Below, piece after piece: positions 26,648-35,139 of a stretch of DNA of 64,000 bases. This DNA comes from Vibrio mediterranei (lineage in GTDB: Bacteria > Pseudomonadota > Gammaproteobacteria > Enterobacterales > Vibrionaceae). The DNA lies in NCBI RefSeq assembly GCF_900088415.1, contig NZ_FLLQ01000006.1, positions 336,382 through 400,381 of the forward strand. The letters run 5' to 3'. Numbering within the stretch: the first letter of the stretch is position 1; every line of letters starts with the position of its first letter. The translations under genes were made by a program, and so were the position numbers. Under the pieces are notes generated by a model. The model saw only the letters and a list, made by a program, of their open reading frames with translations. It made no database searches and was not told the origin of the DNA.

Positions 26648-27394
26648 TTACTCTTTGGTAACGCCAGCCATTTCCATCAAAGCATCGTGATCGATAATGG
26701 TAATGTATTTACCTTTTACACTTAATACTTCAGATTTTTGGAAGCGACCCAATAGGCGACTGATTGTTTCGACAGTCAGACCAAGGTAGTTACCAATGTC
26801 ACCACGAGTCATAGTGAGACGGAATTCTCTAGGGCTAAAGCCTCGTTGAGAAAAACGTGTCGACAAATTATATAAGAAAGCGGCTAAACGTTCCTCTGCG
26901 TTCTTTTTAGAAAGCAGTAGAATCATTTCTTGGTCGCCTTTAATCTCGTTCGACATCAAACGCATAATTTGTTGACGAAGCTTAGGCATTTTTCCTGACA
27001 AATCATCTAGAATTTCGTAAGGAATCTCGCAAACCATTGATGCTTCAAGTGCTTGTGCAAAGCTAGGGTGTTCATCACCCGTAATTGCATCAAAACCTAC
27101 AAGATCACCAGCAAGGTGGAATGCTGTAATTTGCTCGTCACCTTGTTCTGTGATGGTGTAGCTCTTGATTGTGCCAGAGCGAATAGCATAGAGAGACTTA
27201 AGTTCATCACCCGCTTTAAAAAGCTCTTGGCCTTTTTGAATTGGCTTTTTACGTTCAATGATTTGGTCGAGTTGATCGAGCTCAGATTCATTCAAAGTAA
27301 AGGGGATACACAGCTGACTAATACTACAATCTTGACAATGGATGGCACAGCCACCGGACTGAATACGTTTTGCTACAGGTTTTTCAGAAATCAT
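26648..27394 (-). CDS. fnr: Fumarate/nitrate reduction regulator Fnr
   Basis: Oxygen-sensing transcription regulator of 248 residues. Cysteines 20, 23, 29 and 122 are the ligands of the oxygen-labile 4Fe-4S cluster, in exactly the E. coli positions (Cys16 is also present). A cyclic-nucleotide-fold sensor domain, a dimer helix and a C-terminal helix-turn-helix follow; the recognition helix reads TVETISRLLGRFQ, with the E-x-x-S-R set that reads TTGAT. A perfect FNR box overlaps its promoter, so autoregulation is expected. It is adjacent to cco and uspE genes that are part of the low-oxygen response. Confidence 0.97.
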   Translation of the reverse strand: MISEKPVAKRIQSGGCAIHCQDCSISQLCIPFTLNESELDQLDQIIERKKPIQKGQELFKAGDELKSLYAIRSGTIKSYTITEQGDEQITAFHLAGDLVGFDAITGDEHPSFAQALEASMVCEIPYEILDDLSGKMPKLRQQIMRLMSNEIKGDQEMILLLSKKNAEERLAAFLYNLSTRFSQRGFSPREFRLTMTRGDIGNYLGLTVETISRLLGRFQKSEVLSVKGKYITIIDHDALMEMAGVTKE

Positions 27395-27410
27395 AACAAC
27401 CTTTCACTAT

Positions 27411-27424
27411 TTGATGTACATCAA
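27411..27424. promoter_or_regulatory. Perfect FNR box upstream of fnr
   Basis: TTGATGTACATCAA is a full match to TTGAT-N4-ATCAA and is 17 bases before the fnr ATG. So close to the coding start it would block initiation, as in the known negative autoregulation of fnr in E. coli. Confidence 0.8.
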
Positions 27425-27485
27425 GATTTTATCATTCATTACCCCTTAAGGGTAGCTAAAAAATCAATGATAAAACAATCATCTA

Positions 27486-28160
27486 TTAGTTTGCGTTAAA
27501 AATCATCACCGATTCATAACCTGTATACAGGCCATATACAAGTATAGAAATCGCCGCGATATTACGGAATATGAGCGAATTTTGCAGGTTTTTTAATTTT
27601 GTTGCGCTCGTTCCAACAAGTAGCATCGCTGGCAGTGTACCTAGTCCAAACGCTAACATTGTGGCGGCGCCGCCCAATGCGCTTCCAGAAACCGCTGCCC
27701 ACGTTAATGTTGAATAAACGAGCCCACAAGGCAACCAGCCCCAAAGAAAACCAAAGGGGATAGCATAGCTGCTGTGCTTTAAAGGAAGTAATTGGTTTGC
27801 GAAAGGTGAAATTCGTTTCCATAACGACTGACCCAGCTTTTCAACAATTAACAAGCCATTCCACCAACGCCCTACGTAGAAGGCAAGCAACACCATAAAG
27901 GCGGCTGCAATGATGCGCAAAATAGCAAGTGCATGATTAAACTGGGAAAGCGACGCAATCCCTGCAATCGTTCCTCCTACAACACTACCGATCAATGCGT
28001 AACTGATCAAACGGCCAAGATTGTAATTGACGATAAGAGTGGTAGGGGTTTTATTCGGTTGTCCTATAGAAAGGAGGGAGGCTATGCCACCACACATTCC
28101 CATGCAGTGGCCGGCGCCGAGTAAGCCGATAGTAAAGGCGCCTAATAGATCCAATGTCAC
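27486..28160 (-). CDS. TauE/SafE-like membrane protein of the cbb3 assembly cluster
   Basis: Membrane protein of 224 residues with about six helices and a conserved GAGHCMGMCGG near residues 15-25. The Cys/Met/His-rich motif suggests metal, probably copper, handling; the fold is that of the sulfite exporter TauE/SafE / DsbD-membrane family. A second conserved motif, FLWGWLPCGLVY (about 133-144), contains another cysteine. Genes of this type sit next to ccoI-ccoS in many Proteobacteria. It begins inside the ccoS stop (ATGA overlap), consistent with cotranscription, and is followed by fnr. Confidence 0.85.
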   Translation of the reverse strand: MTLDLLGAFTIGLLGAGHCMGMCGGIASLLSIGQPNKTPTTLIVNYNLGRLISYALIGSVVGGTIAGIASLSQFNHALAILRIIAAAFMVLLAFYVGRWWNGLLIVEKLGQSLWKRISPFANQLLPLKHSSYAIPFGFLWGWLPCGLVYSTLTWAAVSGSALGGAATMLAFGLGTLPAMLLVGTSATKLKNLQNSLIFRNIAAISILVYGLYTGYESVMIFNAN

Positions 28161-28336
28161 TCTTTTGAACCCTTCTTGGTATCCTTTTTCTGCTCTACAT
28201 CTTCATCAAACAGAATATTGTGACCTTGTCTTTCAAGATCTTCAAACTGCTCACTCTTTACTGCCCATAGGAAGATACCAACTGCGACACAAACTAAGAC
28301 AATAGCAATTGGGATCAATATATAGATGCTTTCCAT
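28157..28336 (-). CDS. ccoS: cbb3 oxidase maturation protein CcoS
   Basis: A 59-residue single-span membrane protein: hydrophobic helix at about 4-24 (YILIPIAIVLVCVAVGIFLW), then FEDLERQGHNILFDED, the CcoS family signature. CcoS is needed to insert the heme and copper cofactors into CcoN. The upstream in-frame ATG at 28381 lies inside ccoI and lacks a ribosome-binding site, so ATG 28336 was chosen. It overlaps the next gene's start by 4 bases. One base separates it from ccoI. Confidence 0.93.
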   Translation of the reverse strand: MESIYILIPIAIVLVCVAVGIFLWAVKSEQFEDLERQGHNILFDEDVEQKKDTKKGSKE

Positions 28337-28337
28337 G

Positions 28338-30707
28338 TTACTTACCTTCTTCTTTGAGTAAGCGCAGCGAGTTTGAAACAACGATGATAGAACTCGCTGA
28401 CATTCCTACTACTGCGATGTAAGGCGCGACAAGACCTACAACCGCGAGAGGTAGGATGAGAAGATTATACCCTAAAGACCAAGCTAGGTTCTCTCTAATA
28501 ATCTTTCTTGTTCTTATTGCTAACTCTCGAGCAGTTAAGATCTTATCAAGTCGGTCTCCTAGTAAGACTAGATCTGCCGATGCTTTAGCAACGTCCGTAC
28601 CGCCACCCATAGCAATAGAAAGGTGAGCGCCCGCCAGAGTTGGTGCATCATTAATACCATCGCCGATCATCATAGATACATCGTTACTACCCAAAGATTT
28701 AAGATAGTCCAGCTTATCACTTGGTGAAGCGCTGGCGACTACGTCATCTATGCCCACTTCTTTTGCGACTACTTCGGCATTTGCCATCGTATCGCCAGTT
28801 AATAATGTGGTTTTTACACCTGCCGCACGCATCTTATCAATAAACTCAGCCGCTTCTTTTCGAATCGGGTCTCGGTATATAAATGTCGCTACATGTTCAC
28901 CATTGATAGACATATATACGCTGTTACGAGCATTATCGGTTCTACCAAGTACAAAAGAAGCATTGCCAATTTTTACTAAGGAATCACCGAAATACCCCGT
29001 CAGCCCAGAACCGATAACGTTTTCGACGCTGTTCACCGCTAATTCACGGTTTAAGTGTGGTTTAAACGCGCGAGCAATAGGATGGTTGGCATGACTTTCA
29101 AGAGCGGCTGCTAACTCCAACGCTTGCTGCTCTGATAAATCACCAAACAAATTGGTTTTAGCAATTTCGATGTCGCCATGTGTCAATGTTCCCGTTTTAT
29201 CGACAACAAGATGATTTACCTTACATAAGGTCTCAAAGACATGACCCCTACGAGACAAAATACCAAGAGTGCCCATTCTTGAACTCGAACAGGTAATCGC
29301 TGTAGGAGTTGCCAACGAAAGCGCACAAGGGCAGGTTGCAACAAGAACAGACAGCATGATCCAGAATGCGTCGTCCGGCTTAGTCTGATGCCAATAGAAC
29401 CATGTTCCTGCAGCGATAATTAATATAATTGCCACAAAATAGCGTGCAACGATATCGGCAATTTCAGCTATCTTGGGCTTAGTTAGCTGCGCTTCATCTT
29501 GCAACCTCACAATACTTGAGATCATGGAGTCAGCTTTGGTCGAGCGCACTTCCAAGTCGAAAGCTTCATCGCCATTCAACGTACCCGCATACACAAAGTC
29601 GTCTTTGCTTTTAACGACAGGTAGAGATTCACCAGTCAGCATAGATTCATCGATATGAATACGACCACTGAGCACGACCCCATCTGCTGGGATATGTTCA
29701 CCTGGTAGTACTTTGATTTGGTCACCGATTTGTAGCGATTTTACCGGTACTTGGTCACCATCTAATTTGTTGGCTATCGCAGGGACAAGCTTAAGCAGGT
29801 TGCCGCTTGCTGCAGCTGCCTTACGGCGAGCGCGCATTTCTAGGTACCGTCCAACGAGCAAGAAGAAGGTGAACATGGAGATCGATTCAAAGAACACTTC
29901 TCCTTTTTCAGCAACGGTAGCAACTAAACTGGCCACGTAAGCCAGAATGAGAGCGATGGAGACAGGAACATCCATCCCTAGTGTTCGGCCCTTAATACTT
30001 CTCCAAGCATTGATATAAAAAGGTAGGGCGGAATATAGAAGAACAGGCGTTGCGAATATCAAACTGACCCATCGGAAATAGTTTTTAAACTCCGGTTCTA
30101 AATCACCAAACACCTCTAGATACAATGCCACTGCAAGCATCATAACTTGCATGGTGGCGAGGCCAGCAATACCCAGACGATATAGATACTGCTTCATGGT
30201 CGCGTGGTAAGCAGCCTCTTGTTTATCGGCCTCAAAAGGTGCTGCTTTGTAGCCTAAAGAATGGATAGAAGAGAGCAGTTGGCTGAGTTGTGTTTTGGTT
30301 TTGTCCCACTTAAGCAGAGCCCGGTTGGTGGTTGTATTAACGCGAATAGACAGCACACCAGGCTCGACAGCCATACGTTTTTCTATTAACCACGCACAAG
30401 CCGCGCAGGATACACCGTCAAGTGACAATGTCACCTCTTTGGTGTCTTCGTTGTTCCGTACAAATTCAGCTTGTACATCTTCATTGTCATAATGAATTAG
30501 CGACCGCAATTGTTCTGGGACGAGATCGGCTTTCTCTGCCGGTGCTGTTCGATATTGATAGTAGGAGACTAATCCGCTATCCACGATGGTTTGAGCCACG
30601 CTTTCACAGCCGGGACAACACATGTCCCGTTCTGCACCTAATATGTCTACGCTGAAGCTCGTGTTGGCTGGTACATCTTCACCGCAGTGATAACACGTCT
30701 TACACAT
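28338..30707 (-). CDS. ccoI: Copper-exporting P1B ATPase CcoI (FixI)
   Basis: P-type ATPase, 789 residues, that moves Cu(I) for cbb3 oxidase assembly. The N terminus has extra Cys pairs (CKTC, CCPGC) and then a heavy-metal domain with CAAC (VSCAACAWLIEKR). Membrane-embedded copper motif is CPC (TCPCALSLATP), and the phosphorylation motif is DKTGTLT. The nucleotide-binding ending GDGINDAPTLAG is intact. The start is ATG 30707, four bases from the end of ccoH, so cotranslated. Together with ccoH and ccoS it forms the cbb3 assembly cluster; ccoG is not in this window. Confidence 0.95.
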   Translation of the reverse strand: MCKTCYHCGEDVPANTSFSVDILGAERDMCCPGCESVAQTIVDSGLVSYYQYRTAPAEKADLVPEQLRSLIHYDNEDVQAEFVRNNEDTKEVTLSLDGVSCAACAWLIEKRMAVEPGVLSIRVNTTTNRALLKWDKTKTQLSQLLSSIHSLGYKAAPFEADKQEAAYHATMKQYLYRLGIAGLATMQVMMLAVALYLEVFGDLEPEFKNYFRWVSLIFATPVLLYSALPFYINAWRSIKGRTLGMDVPVSIALILAYVASLVATVAEKGEVFFESISMFTFFLLVGRYLEMRARRKAAAASGNLLKLVPAIANKLDGDQVPVKSLQIGDQIKVLPGEHIPADGVVLSGRIHIDESMLTGESLPVVKSKDDFVYAGTLNGDEAFDLEVRSTKADSMISSIVRLQDEAQLTKPKIAEIADIVARYFVAIILIIAAGTWFYWHQTKPDDAFWIMLSVLVATCPCALSLATPTAITCSSSRMGTLGILSRRGHVFETLCKVNHLVVDKTGTLTHGDIEIAKTNLFGDLSEQQALELAAALESHANHPIARAFKPHLNRELAVNSVENVIGSGLTGYFGDSLVKIGNASFVLGRTDNARNSVYMSINGEHVATFIYRDPIRKEAAEFIDKMRAAGVKTTLLTGDTMANAEVVAKEVGIDDVVASASPSDKLDYLKSLGSNDVSMMIGDGINDAPTLAGAHLSIAMGGGTDVAKASADLVLLGDRLDKILTARELAIRTRKIIRENLAWSLGYNLLILPLAVVGLVAPYIAVVGMSASSIIVVSNSLRLLKEEGK

Positions 30708-30710
30708 AAT

Positions 30711-31190
30711 CTAATCTAACAACACTACATCAGTTTCAGTTGGAAAAGTGACTCGACCTTGAACCATCCACGCTTGATCATGTGGCTGTAGTTCGACGAA
30801 CCAAGGCCCTTGCACATCATGGTCCAATACAAGGCGATAAGTGCCTTTAGCATCGGCAGTTAAGAGTTTTTCGAAGTCTCTATCCGGCAGAGTACGGTGA
30901 GTAAAAGTGGCAGTGAGAGCCGGAAAGTGGGGCAGTTGACCTTTCTGAAGCGTAATCAGAATAGTGTCTCCAGCAGACGAAACTGTAGCATTTAGCCCTA
31001 ATTCTTTAGCGACATTAATCTTGGTTAGATCAACGTTAATTCCCTTGCCTTTTTTATAGTAATCCTCGGCAACCAGATTGACTTTGTTGTCTAATAACAG
31101 TGAAATTCTGTAGACAGTTGCAATCACAACGATAAGCGGCAACGCGATTAGAAACCACGGCCAGAATTGTTTATACCAAGGCTTTACCAT
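30711..31190 (-). CDS. ccoH: cbb3 oxidase assembly protein CcoH (FixH)
   Basis: A 159-residue membrane-anchored protein with one N-terminal transmembrane helix (about 9-31) and a periplasmic domain typical of FixH (LVAEDYYKKGKGINVD). CcoH binds the CcoN-CcoO-CcoP complex during assembly. A stem-loop terminator separates it from ccoP. It is the first gene of the ccoH-ccoI-ccoS-TauE unit. Start ATG 31190 has an AAAA-rich, weak ribosome-binding region, but no better start is close. Confidence 0.92.
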   Translation of the reverse strand: MVKPWYKQFWPWFLIALPLIVVIATVYRISLLLDNKVNLVAEDYYKKGKGINVDLTKINVAKELGLNATVSSAGDTILITLQKGQLPHFPALTATFTHRTLPDRDFEKLLTADAKGTYRLVLDHDVQGPWFVELQPHDQAWMVQGRVTFPTETDVVLLD

Positions 31191-31243
31191 AAAAAAGTTC
31201 TCAACAGCTAACTAAGAAAGAAATTATAATTTATCTAGAAAAG

Positions 31244-31265
31244 ACAGCCCCTTACAAGGGGCTGT
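31244..31265 (-). terminator. Terminator after ccoNOQP
   Basis: ACAGCCCC pairs with GGGGCTGT around a 6-base loop; the minus strand continues CTTTTCT. It divides the structural oxidase operon from the assembly genes. Confidence 0.75.
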
Positions 31266-31279
31266 TATTGAAATGTTAC

Positions 31280-32254
31280 TTATTTTTCGGAATTACTTAG
31301 GCTCCAAACGTACGCTGAAACCAGCTGTACTTTTTCTTCACCTAGAATGTCTTTCCATGCTGGCATAACACCAGAACGACCATTCATGACTGTTTCAGTC
31401 ACAGCAGCACGAGAGTCGCCAAATAGCCAAACTTGGTCAGTCAGGTCAGGAGCACCTACAGCAGGGTTACCTTTACCGTCTGTACCGTGACACGCAGCAC
31501 AGACTACAAAACGAGCTTTGCCTGCTTCTGCTTCACGTGCGTTAACTTTACGACCTGATAGGCTTAGTGTGTAGCTGACTACTTCACGAACGCCATCTTC
31601 GCCCAACGCGTCTTTCCACGCTGGCATTTGACCGATACGACCTTGCATAACAGTAGTTACGATAGCTTCTGGTTCACCACCATATAGCCACGCATCGTCC
31701 GTTAGATTAGGGAAGCCAGTTTGACCACGCGCATCTGAGCCGTGACATTGAGAGCAGTTTTGTAGGAACAAACGTTGTCCTACTTTGATTGCTTCACTGT
31801 CTGCTGCGATTTCTGGGATAGGGCGCAACGCACCATCCGAAGACTTCGCTAAACGGTTGAATGCCTCACCAAAGTGAGTTTCTGCGTCATCTAGCTCTTT
31901 TGCATACTGTACAAGAGACTTGTTGCTCTGTGCAGCGGCAATCGATGCCTTTGACTCTTCAATCGAACGTACTGTTTGGTCCGAACTTTGCCAGCCTAGA
32001 AGGCCTTTATAGCTACCTAGACCCGGATATAGGGCAAGGTAGATTGCTGCAAATACGAACGTACCAACGAACAAATAAGTCCACCACTTAGGCAGTGGGT
32101 TGTTTAGTTCACGAATACCATCGTACTCGTGTCCCATATCTTCGCCTTCTTCGACACCCATTTTGTCGCGAACACACCAATATAGGATAGCTGCACAACC
32201 AAGCAACGTGCCGACAGTGATGACAATAATCCATAGACTCCAGAATGTAGTCAT
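31280..32254 (-). CDS. ccoP: cbb3 cytochrome oxidase subunit CcoP (diheme)
   Basis: Membrane-bound diheme cytochrome c, 324 residues. N-terminal helices (about 5-28 and 58-78) anchor it, and two heme-c sites follow in the periplasm: CSQCH near residue 166 and CAACH near residue 251. Each is followed by a methionine-bearing GQMPAW/GVMPAW axial-ligand loop. It accepts electrons and hands them to CcoO. The ATG shares a base with the ccoQ stop (TAATG), so they are translationally coupled. Confidence 0.96.
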   Translation of the reverse strand: MTTFWSLWIIVITVGTLLGCAAILYWCVRDKMGVEEGEDMGHEYDGIRELNNPLPKWWTYLFVGTFVFAAIYLALYPGLGSYKGLLGWQSSDQTVRSIEESKASIAAAQSNKSLVQYAKELDDAETHFGEAFNRLAKSSDGALRPIPEIAADSEAIKVGQRLFLQNCSQCHGSDARGQTGFPNLTDDAWLYGGEPEAIVTTVMQGRIGQMPAWKDALGEDGVREVVSYTLSLSGRKVNAREAEAGKARFVVCAACHGTDGKGNPAVGAPDLTDQVWLFGDSRAAVTETVMNGRSGVMPAWKDILGEEKVQLVSAYVWSLSNSEK

Positions 32255-32427
32255 TACTTAGTCACTCCTTTTTCTTCGGAGGTGGGTTTTTGTTCGTCAG
32301 CGAATACTAGGTTTGCATCTTCTTCGAATCGTGATTTACGGCTTTTACCGAAAGCCCACCACACAACACCGATAAAGCTTGCGAACAAAACTATGGTCCA
32401 AATACTGTGAATAGTACCGATATCCAT
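32254..32427 (-). CDS. ccoQ: cbb3 cytochrome oxidase subunit CcoQ
   Basis: A 57-codon gene, read directly from the sequence, that fills the gap between ccoO and ccoP. It begins MDIGTIHSIWT, has one membrane helix (about 10-27: IVLFASFIGVVWWAFG), then a polar tail FEEDANLVFADEQK typical of CcoQ/FixQ. CcoQ helps stabilise the CcoNO-CcoP interaction. GGAGGGGC-type ribosome-binding site precedes the ATG. Too short for standard ORF cut-offs, but order and sequence make it clear. Confidence 0.93.
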   Translation of the reverse strand: MDIGTIHSIWTIVLFASFIGVVWWAFGKSRKSRFEEDANLVFADEQKPTSEEKGVTK

Positions 32428-32437
32428 AAGCCCCTCC

Positions 32438-33058
32438 TTATTTCATCGCATGGCCTAAAGATTGAAGATAAGCAATGATGGCGTCCATCTCTGTTTTACC
32501 TTCTACGTCTTTAGATGCATTTGCGATTTGCTCGTCCGTGTATGGAACACCAAATTGATTGCGGAAGATCTCAAGTTTCTTCTGCGTCAGTTTGCCATCC
32601 AGTACGTTTTCCTCAAGCCAAGGGAAGCCTGGCATGTTTGATTCTGGAACCAATTCACGAGGATCAATTAGGTGAACACGATGCCACTCATCTGAGTAAC
32701 GTCCACCAACACGAGCTAGATCTGGGCCAGTACGCTTAGAGCCCCATAGGAATGGGTGTTCCCAAACGCTTTCACCAGCGACAGAGTAGTGACCGTAACG
32801 CTCAGTCTCTGAACGGAATGGGCGAATCATTTGGCTGTGACAAACGTTACAACCTTCACGAATATAGATATCGCGACCTTCCATTTCTAGTGCACTGTAC
32901 GCACGTAGGTTTTTCACAGGTTCAGTCGTTTGCTTTTGGAAAATCAGTGGTGTGATTTCAACAAGTGCGCCCAAGCTGATTGCGAATACGATTAGGATAG
33001 CCAGTAAGCCAACGTTACGTTCAACGACTTCATGGCGATTGTTAGAGTTTGAGCTCAT
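32438..33058 (-). CDS. ccoO: cbb3 cytochrome oxidase subunit CcoO (monoheme)
   Basis: Monoheme cytochrome c subunit of 206 residues with one N-terminal helix (about 15-38) and a heme-c site CNVCHSQM at about residue 68. A methionine ligand follows at ESNMPGFPW. It relays electrons from CcoP to the heme/copper site of CcoN. Gap to ccoN is 11 bases, gap to ccoQ 10 bases. GGAG stands before the ATG at 33058. Confidence 0.96.
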   Translation of the reverse strand: MSSNSNNRHEVVERNVGLLAILIVFAISLGALVEITPLIFQKQTTEPVKNLRAYSALEMEGRDIYIREGCNVCHSQMIRPFRSETERYGHYSVAGESVWEHPFLWGSKRTGPDLARVGGRYSDEWHRVHLIDPRELVPESNMPGFPWLEENVLDGKLTQKKLEIFRNQFGVPYTDEQIANASKDVEGKTEMDAIIAYLQSLGHAMK

Positions 33059-33069
33059 TTTTAATCTCC

Positions 33070-34497
33070 TTAAGCCGGTTGAGGGATAGCTTTCAAGCTA
33101 CCTTTCGTTGCAGTGATTGTCTTATAAGCGTTGTATGCCATTAGGAACATACCTGCCAGGAAGATGAAACCACCGATGAAACGAACGGTATAGAATGGGT
33201 AAGACGCTTGTACAGATTCTACGAAGCTGTAAGTCAGCGTACCGTCTGAGTTAACTGCACGCCACATCAGACCTTGCATTACACCGGAGATCCACATTGC
33301 TACGATGTAGAGCACCGTACCAATTGTAGCCAACCAGAAGTGAGCATTAATAAGACCTACAGAGTACATGCGCTCTTGGCCGAATAGGCGAGGGATTAGG
33401 TGGTATACCGAACCGATAGATACCATCGCAACCCAACCTAGAGCACCAGAGTGTACGTGACCGATAGTCCAGTCTGTGTAGTGAGACAATGCGTTAACTG
33501 TCTTAATAGACATCATCGGGCCTTCGAACGTTGACATACCGTAGAACGATAGAGAAACGATCAAGAAACGAAGAATTGGGTCGTAACGCAGCTTATGCCA
33601 AGCACCAGACAGCGTCATGATACCGTTGATCATACCACCCCATGAAGGCGCGAATAGAACCAAAGACATCACCATACCCAAAGACTGAGTCCAGTCAGGT
33701 AGAGCTGTATAGTGTAGGTGGTGAGGACCAGCCCAGATATACAGAGAAACAAGCGCCCAGAAGTGAACGATCGATAGACGGTAAGAGTAAACAGGACGTT
33801 CAGCTTGCTTTGGTACGAAGTAGTACATCATACCCAAGAAACCTGCCGTAAGAAGGAAACCTACCGCGTTGTGACCATACCACCATTGAACCATCGCATC
33901 GACGGCACCAGAGTACACAGAGTAAGATTTACCCATTGATACTGGAATTGCCATACTGTTCACGATATGAAGTACCGCGACGGTAATGATGAACGCTCCA
34001 AAGAACCAGTTCGCTACATAGATATGCGATGTCTTTCGCTTGATAAGTGTTCCAAAGAACACAATCGCGTAAGATACCCATACCACTGCAATAGCGATAT
34101 CGATTGGCCATTCTAATTCTGCGTATTCTTTACCAGAGGTGAAACCCAACGGTAAAGTAATTGCAGCGGCTAAAATAATTGCTTGCCATCCCCAAAAGGT
34201 GAATGCGACAAGAGGGCCCCCAAATAATCTCGTTTGACACGTACGCTGCACAACATAATAAGACGTTGCAAACAGAGCACTAGTACCAAACGCAAAGATT
34301 ACCGCATTAGTATGCAAAGGACGTAAACGACTGTACGTCAACCACGGCGTATCAAAGTTGAGCTGTGGCCAAACTAATTGAGCGGCAATCAAAACACCTA
34401 CTGCCATACCAACAATACCCCAAAGAATCGTCACTAAAGTGAACTGGCGTACGACGGTATAGTTGTAGACTTGTTCAAGCTGCTTTTCTTGGCTCAT
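33070..34497 (-). CDS. ccoN: cbb3 cytochrome oxidase catalytic subunit CcoN
   Basis: Heme-copper oxidase subunit I of the cbb3 class, 475 residues and about 12 membrane helices; it reduces oxygen at very low concentrations. Ligand histidines lie in RPLHTNAVIF, WYGHNAVGF, GPHHLHYTALPDW and GHVHSGALGW. An ATG two codons earlier (34503) is possible, but GGAAG is correctly spaced for ATG 34497. First gene of ccoNOQP. A 14-base dyad, ACGACA/TGTCGT, lies 45-58 bases upstream (34542-34555). No convincing FNR box was found there, although FNR or ArcA control is usual. Confidence 0.96.
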   Translation of the reverse strand: MSQEKQLEQVYNYTVVRQFTLVTILWGIVGMAVGVLIAAQLVWPQLNFDTPWLTYSRLRPLHTNAVIFAFGTSALFATSYYVVQRTCQTRLFGGPLVAFTFWGWQAIILAAAITLPLGFTSGKEYAELEWPIDIAIAVVWVSYAIVFFGTLIKRKTSHIYVANWFFGAFIITVAVLHIVNSMAIPVSMGKSYSVYSGAVDAMVQWWYGHNAVGFLLTAGFLGMMYYFVPKQAERPVYSYRLSIVHFWALVSLYIWAGPHHLHYTALPDWTQSLGMVMSLVLFAPSWGGMINGIMTLSGAWHKLRYDPILRFLIVSLSFYGMSTFEGPMMSIKTVNALSHYTDWTIGHVHSGALGWVAMVSIGSVYHLIPRLFGQERMYSVGLINAHFWLATIGTVLYIVAMWISGVMQGLMWRAVNSDGTLTYSFVESVQASYPFYTVRFIGGFIFLAGMFLMAYNAYKTITATKGSLKAIPQPA

Positions 34498-34541
34498 TAA
34501 CATGCTTCCAATTTTCTAATTAACTACACTTTACTTCCAAC

Positions 34542-34555
34542 ACGACACATGTCGT
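34542..34555. promoter_or_regulatory. Dyad upstream of ccoN
   Basis: ACGACACATGTCGT has 6-base arms around CA. The position fits an operator near the ccoN promoter. The binding protein is unknown. Confidence 0.3.
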
Positions 34556-34756
34556 AATGCTACCCAACCCTTCAGAAGAACTAACGCCTAATCAAAACGT
34601 TACTCAGCTTTCGGGATTTAACAAAAAGTAGCATTTTCAGCCAACAATAATACTTCAATTAACAAATCAAAAACAGGGTAGTAACCTTATGGTTGGTCGG
34701 GTTTTTGACCATTTATTTCAAAACTTTGAAGTTTGTTACACGGAGAACACGTAAAT

Positions 34757-35113
34757 ATGCCAGCACAGAAGTTAACAAAAGGTAGGCTTGTTCAAATTAT
34801 CATCATGATGGTGGTGCTAATTGCAGCATTTAGCTACCGCACTGTGACCCATTCTGATGGGAAAGTAGTCAGCTGTGTGGAAAATAGGCCTTGCGCGGTA
34901 AGCGTTGGGGAAAAAACCATCACATTTTTGTATCAAGGTGATTCAAAAGTGCTAAGCGTCACAAAATCAAAAGATTTAACAATTCACGTCCAAAATATTG
35001 AGACTATGTTAAATGAATCGTCTAAAGAATCGACAATTCAGGGGTTAAATCTTCCAGCAGAGATCAAAGTTACCGACAGAAATGGTGAATCTGTCCTAGT
35101 TCAGTATCAGTAA
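34757..35113 (+). CDS. Small membrane-anchored hypothetical protein
   Basis: A 118-residue protein with one N-terminal transmembrane helix (about 9-28) and a periplasmic domain bearing two cysteines (Cys42 and Cys48 region: VSCVENRPCAV) that could form a disulfide. No enzyme motif is evident. GGAG lies about 11 bases before ATG 34757. It lies between ccoN and the secretion cluster; in V. cholerae I recall a small hypothetical gene at the same place. Expression in the opposite direction to ccoN suggests a divergent promoter. Confidence 0.75.
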   Translation: MPAQKLTKGRLVQIIIMMVVLIAAFSYRTVTHSDGKVVSCVENRPCAVSVGEKTITFLYQGDSKVLSVTKSKDLTIHVQNIETMLNESSKESTIQGLNLPAEIKVTDRNGESVLVQYQ

Positions 35114-35139
35114 CCTTAGTTGGATATCTACTGCAATTT

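Noticed and set aside
34542..34757. FNR box for ccoN
   Set aside because: Several TTGAT or ATCAA half-sites exist, but no pair with the right spacing.
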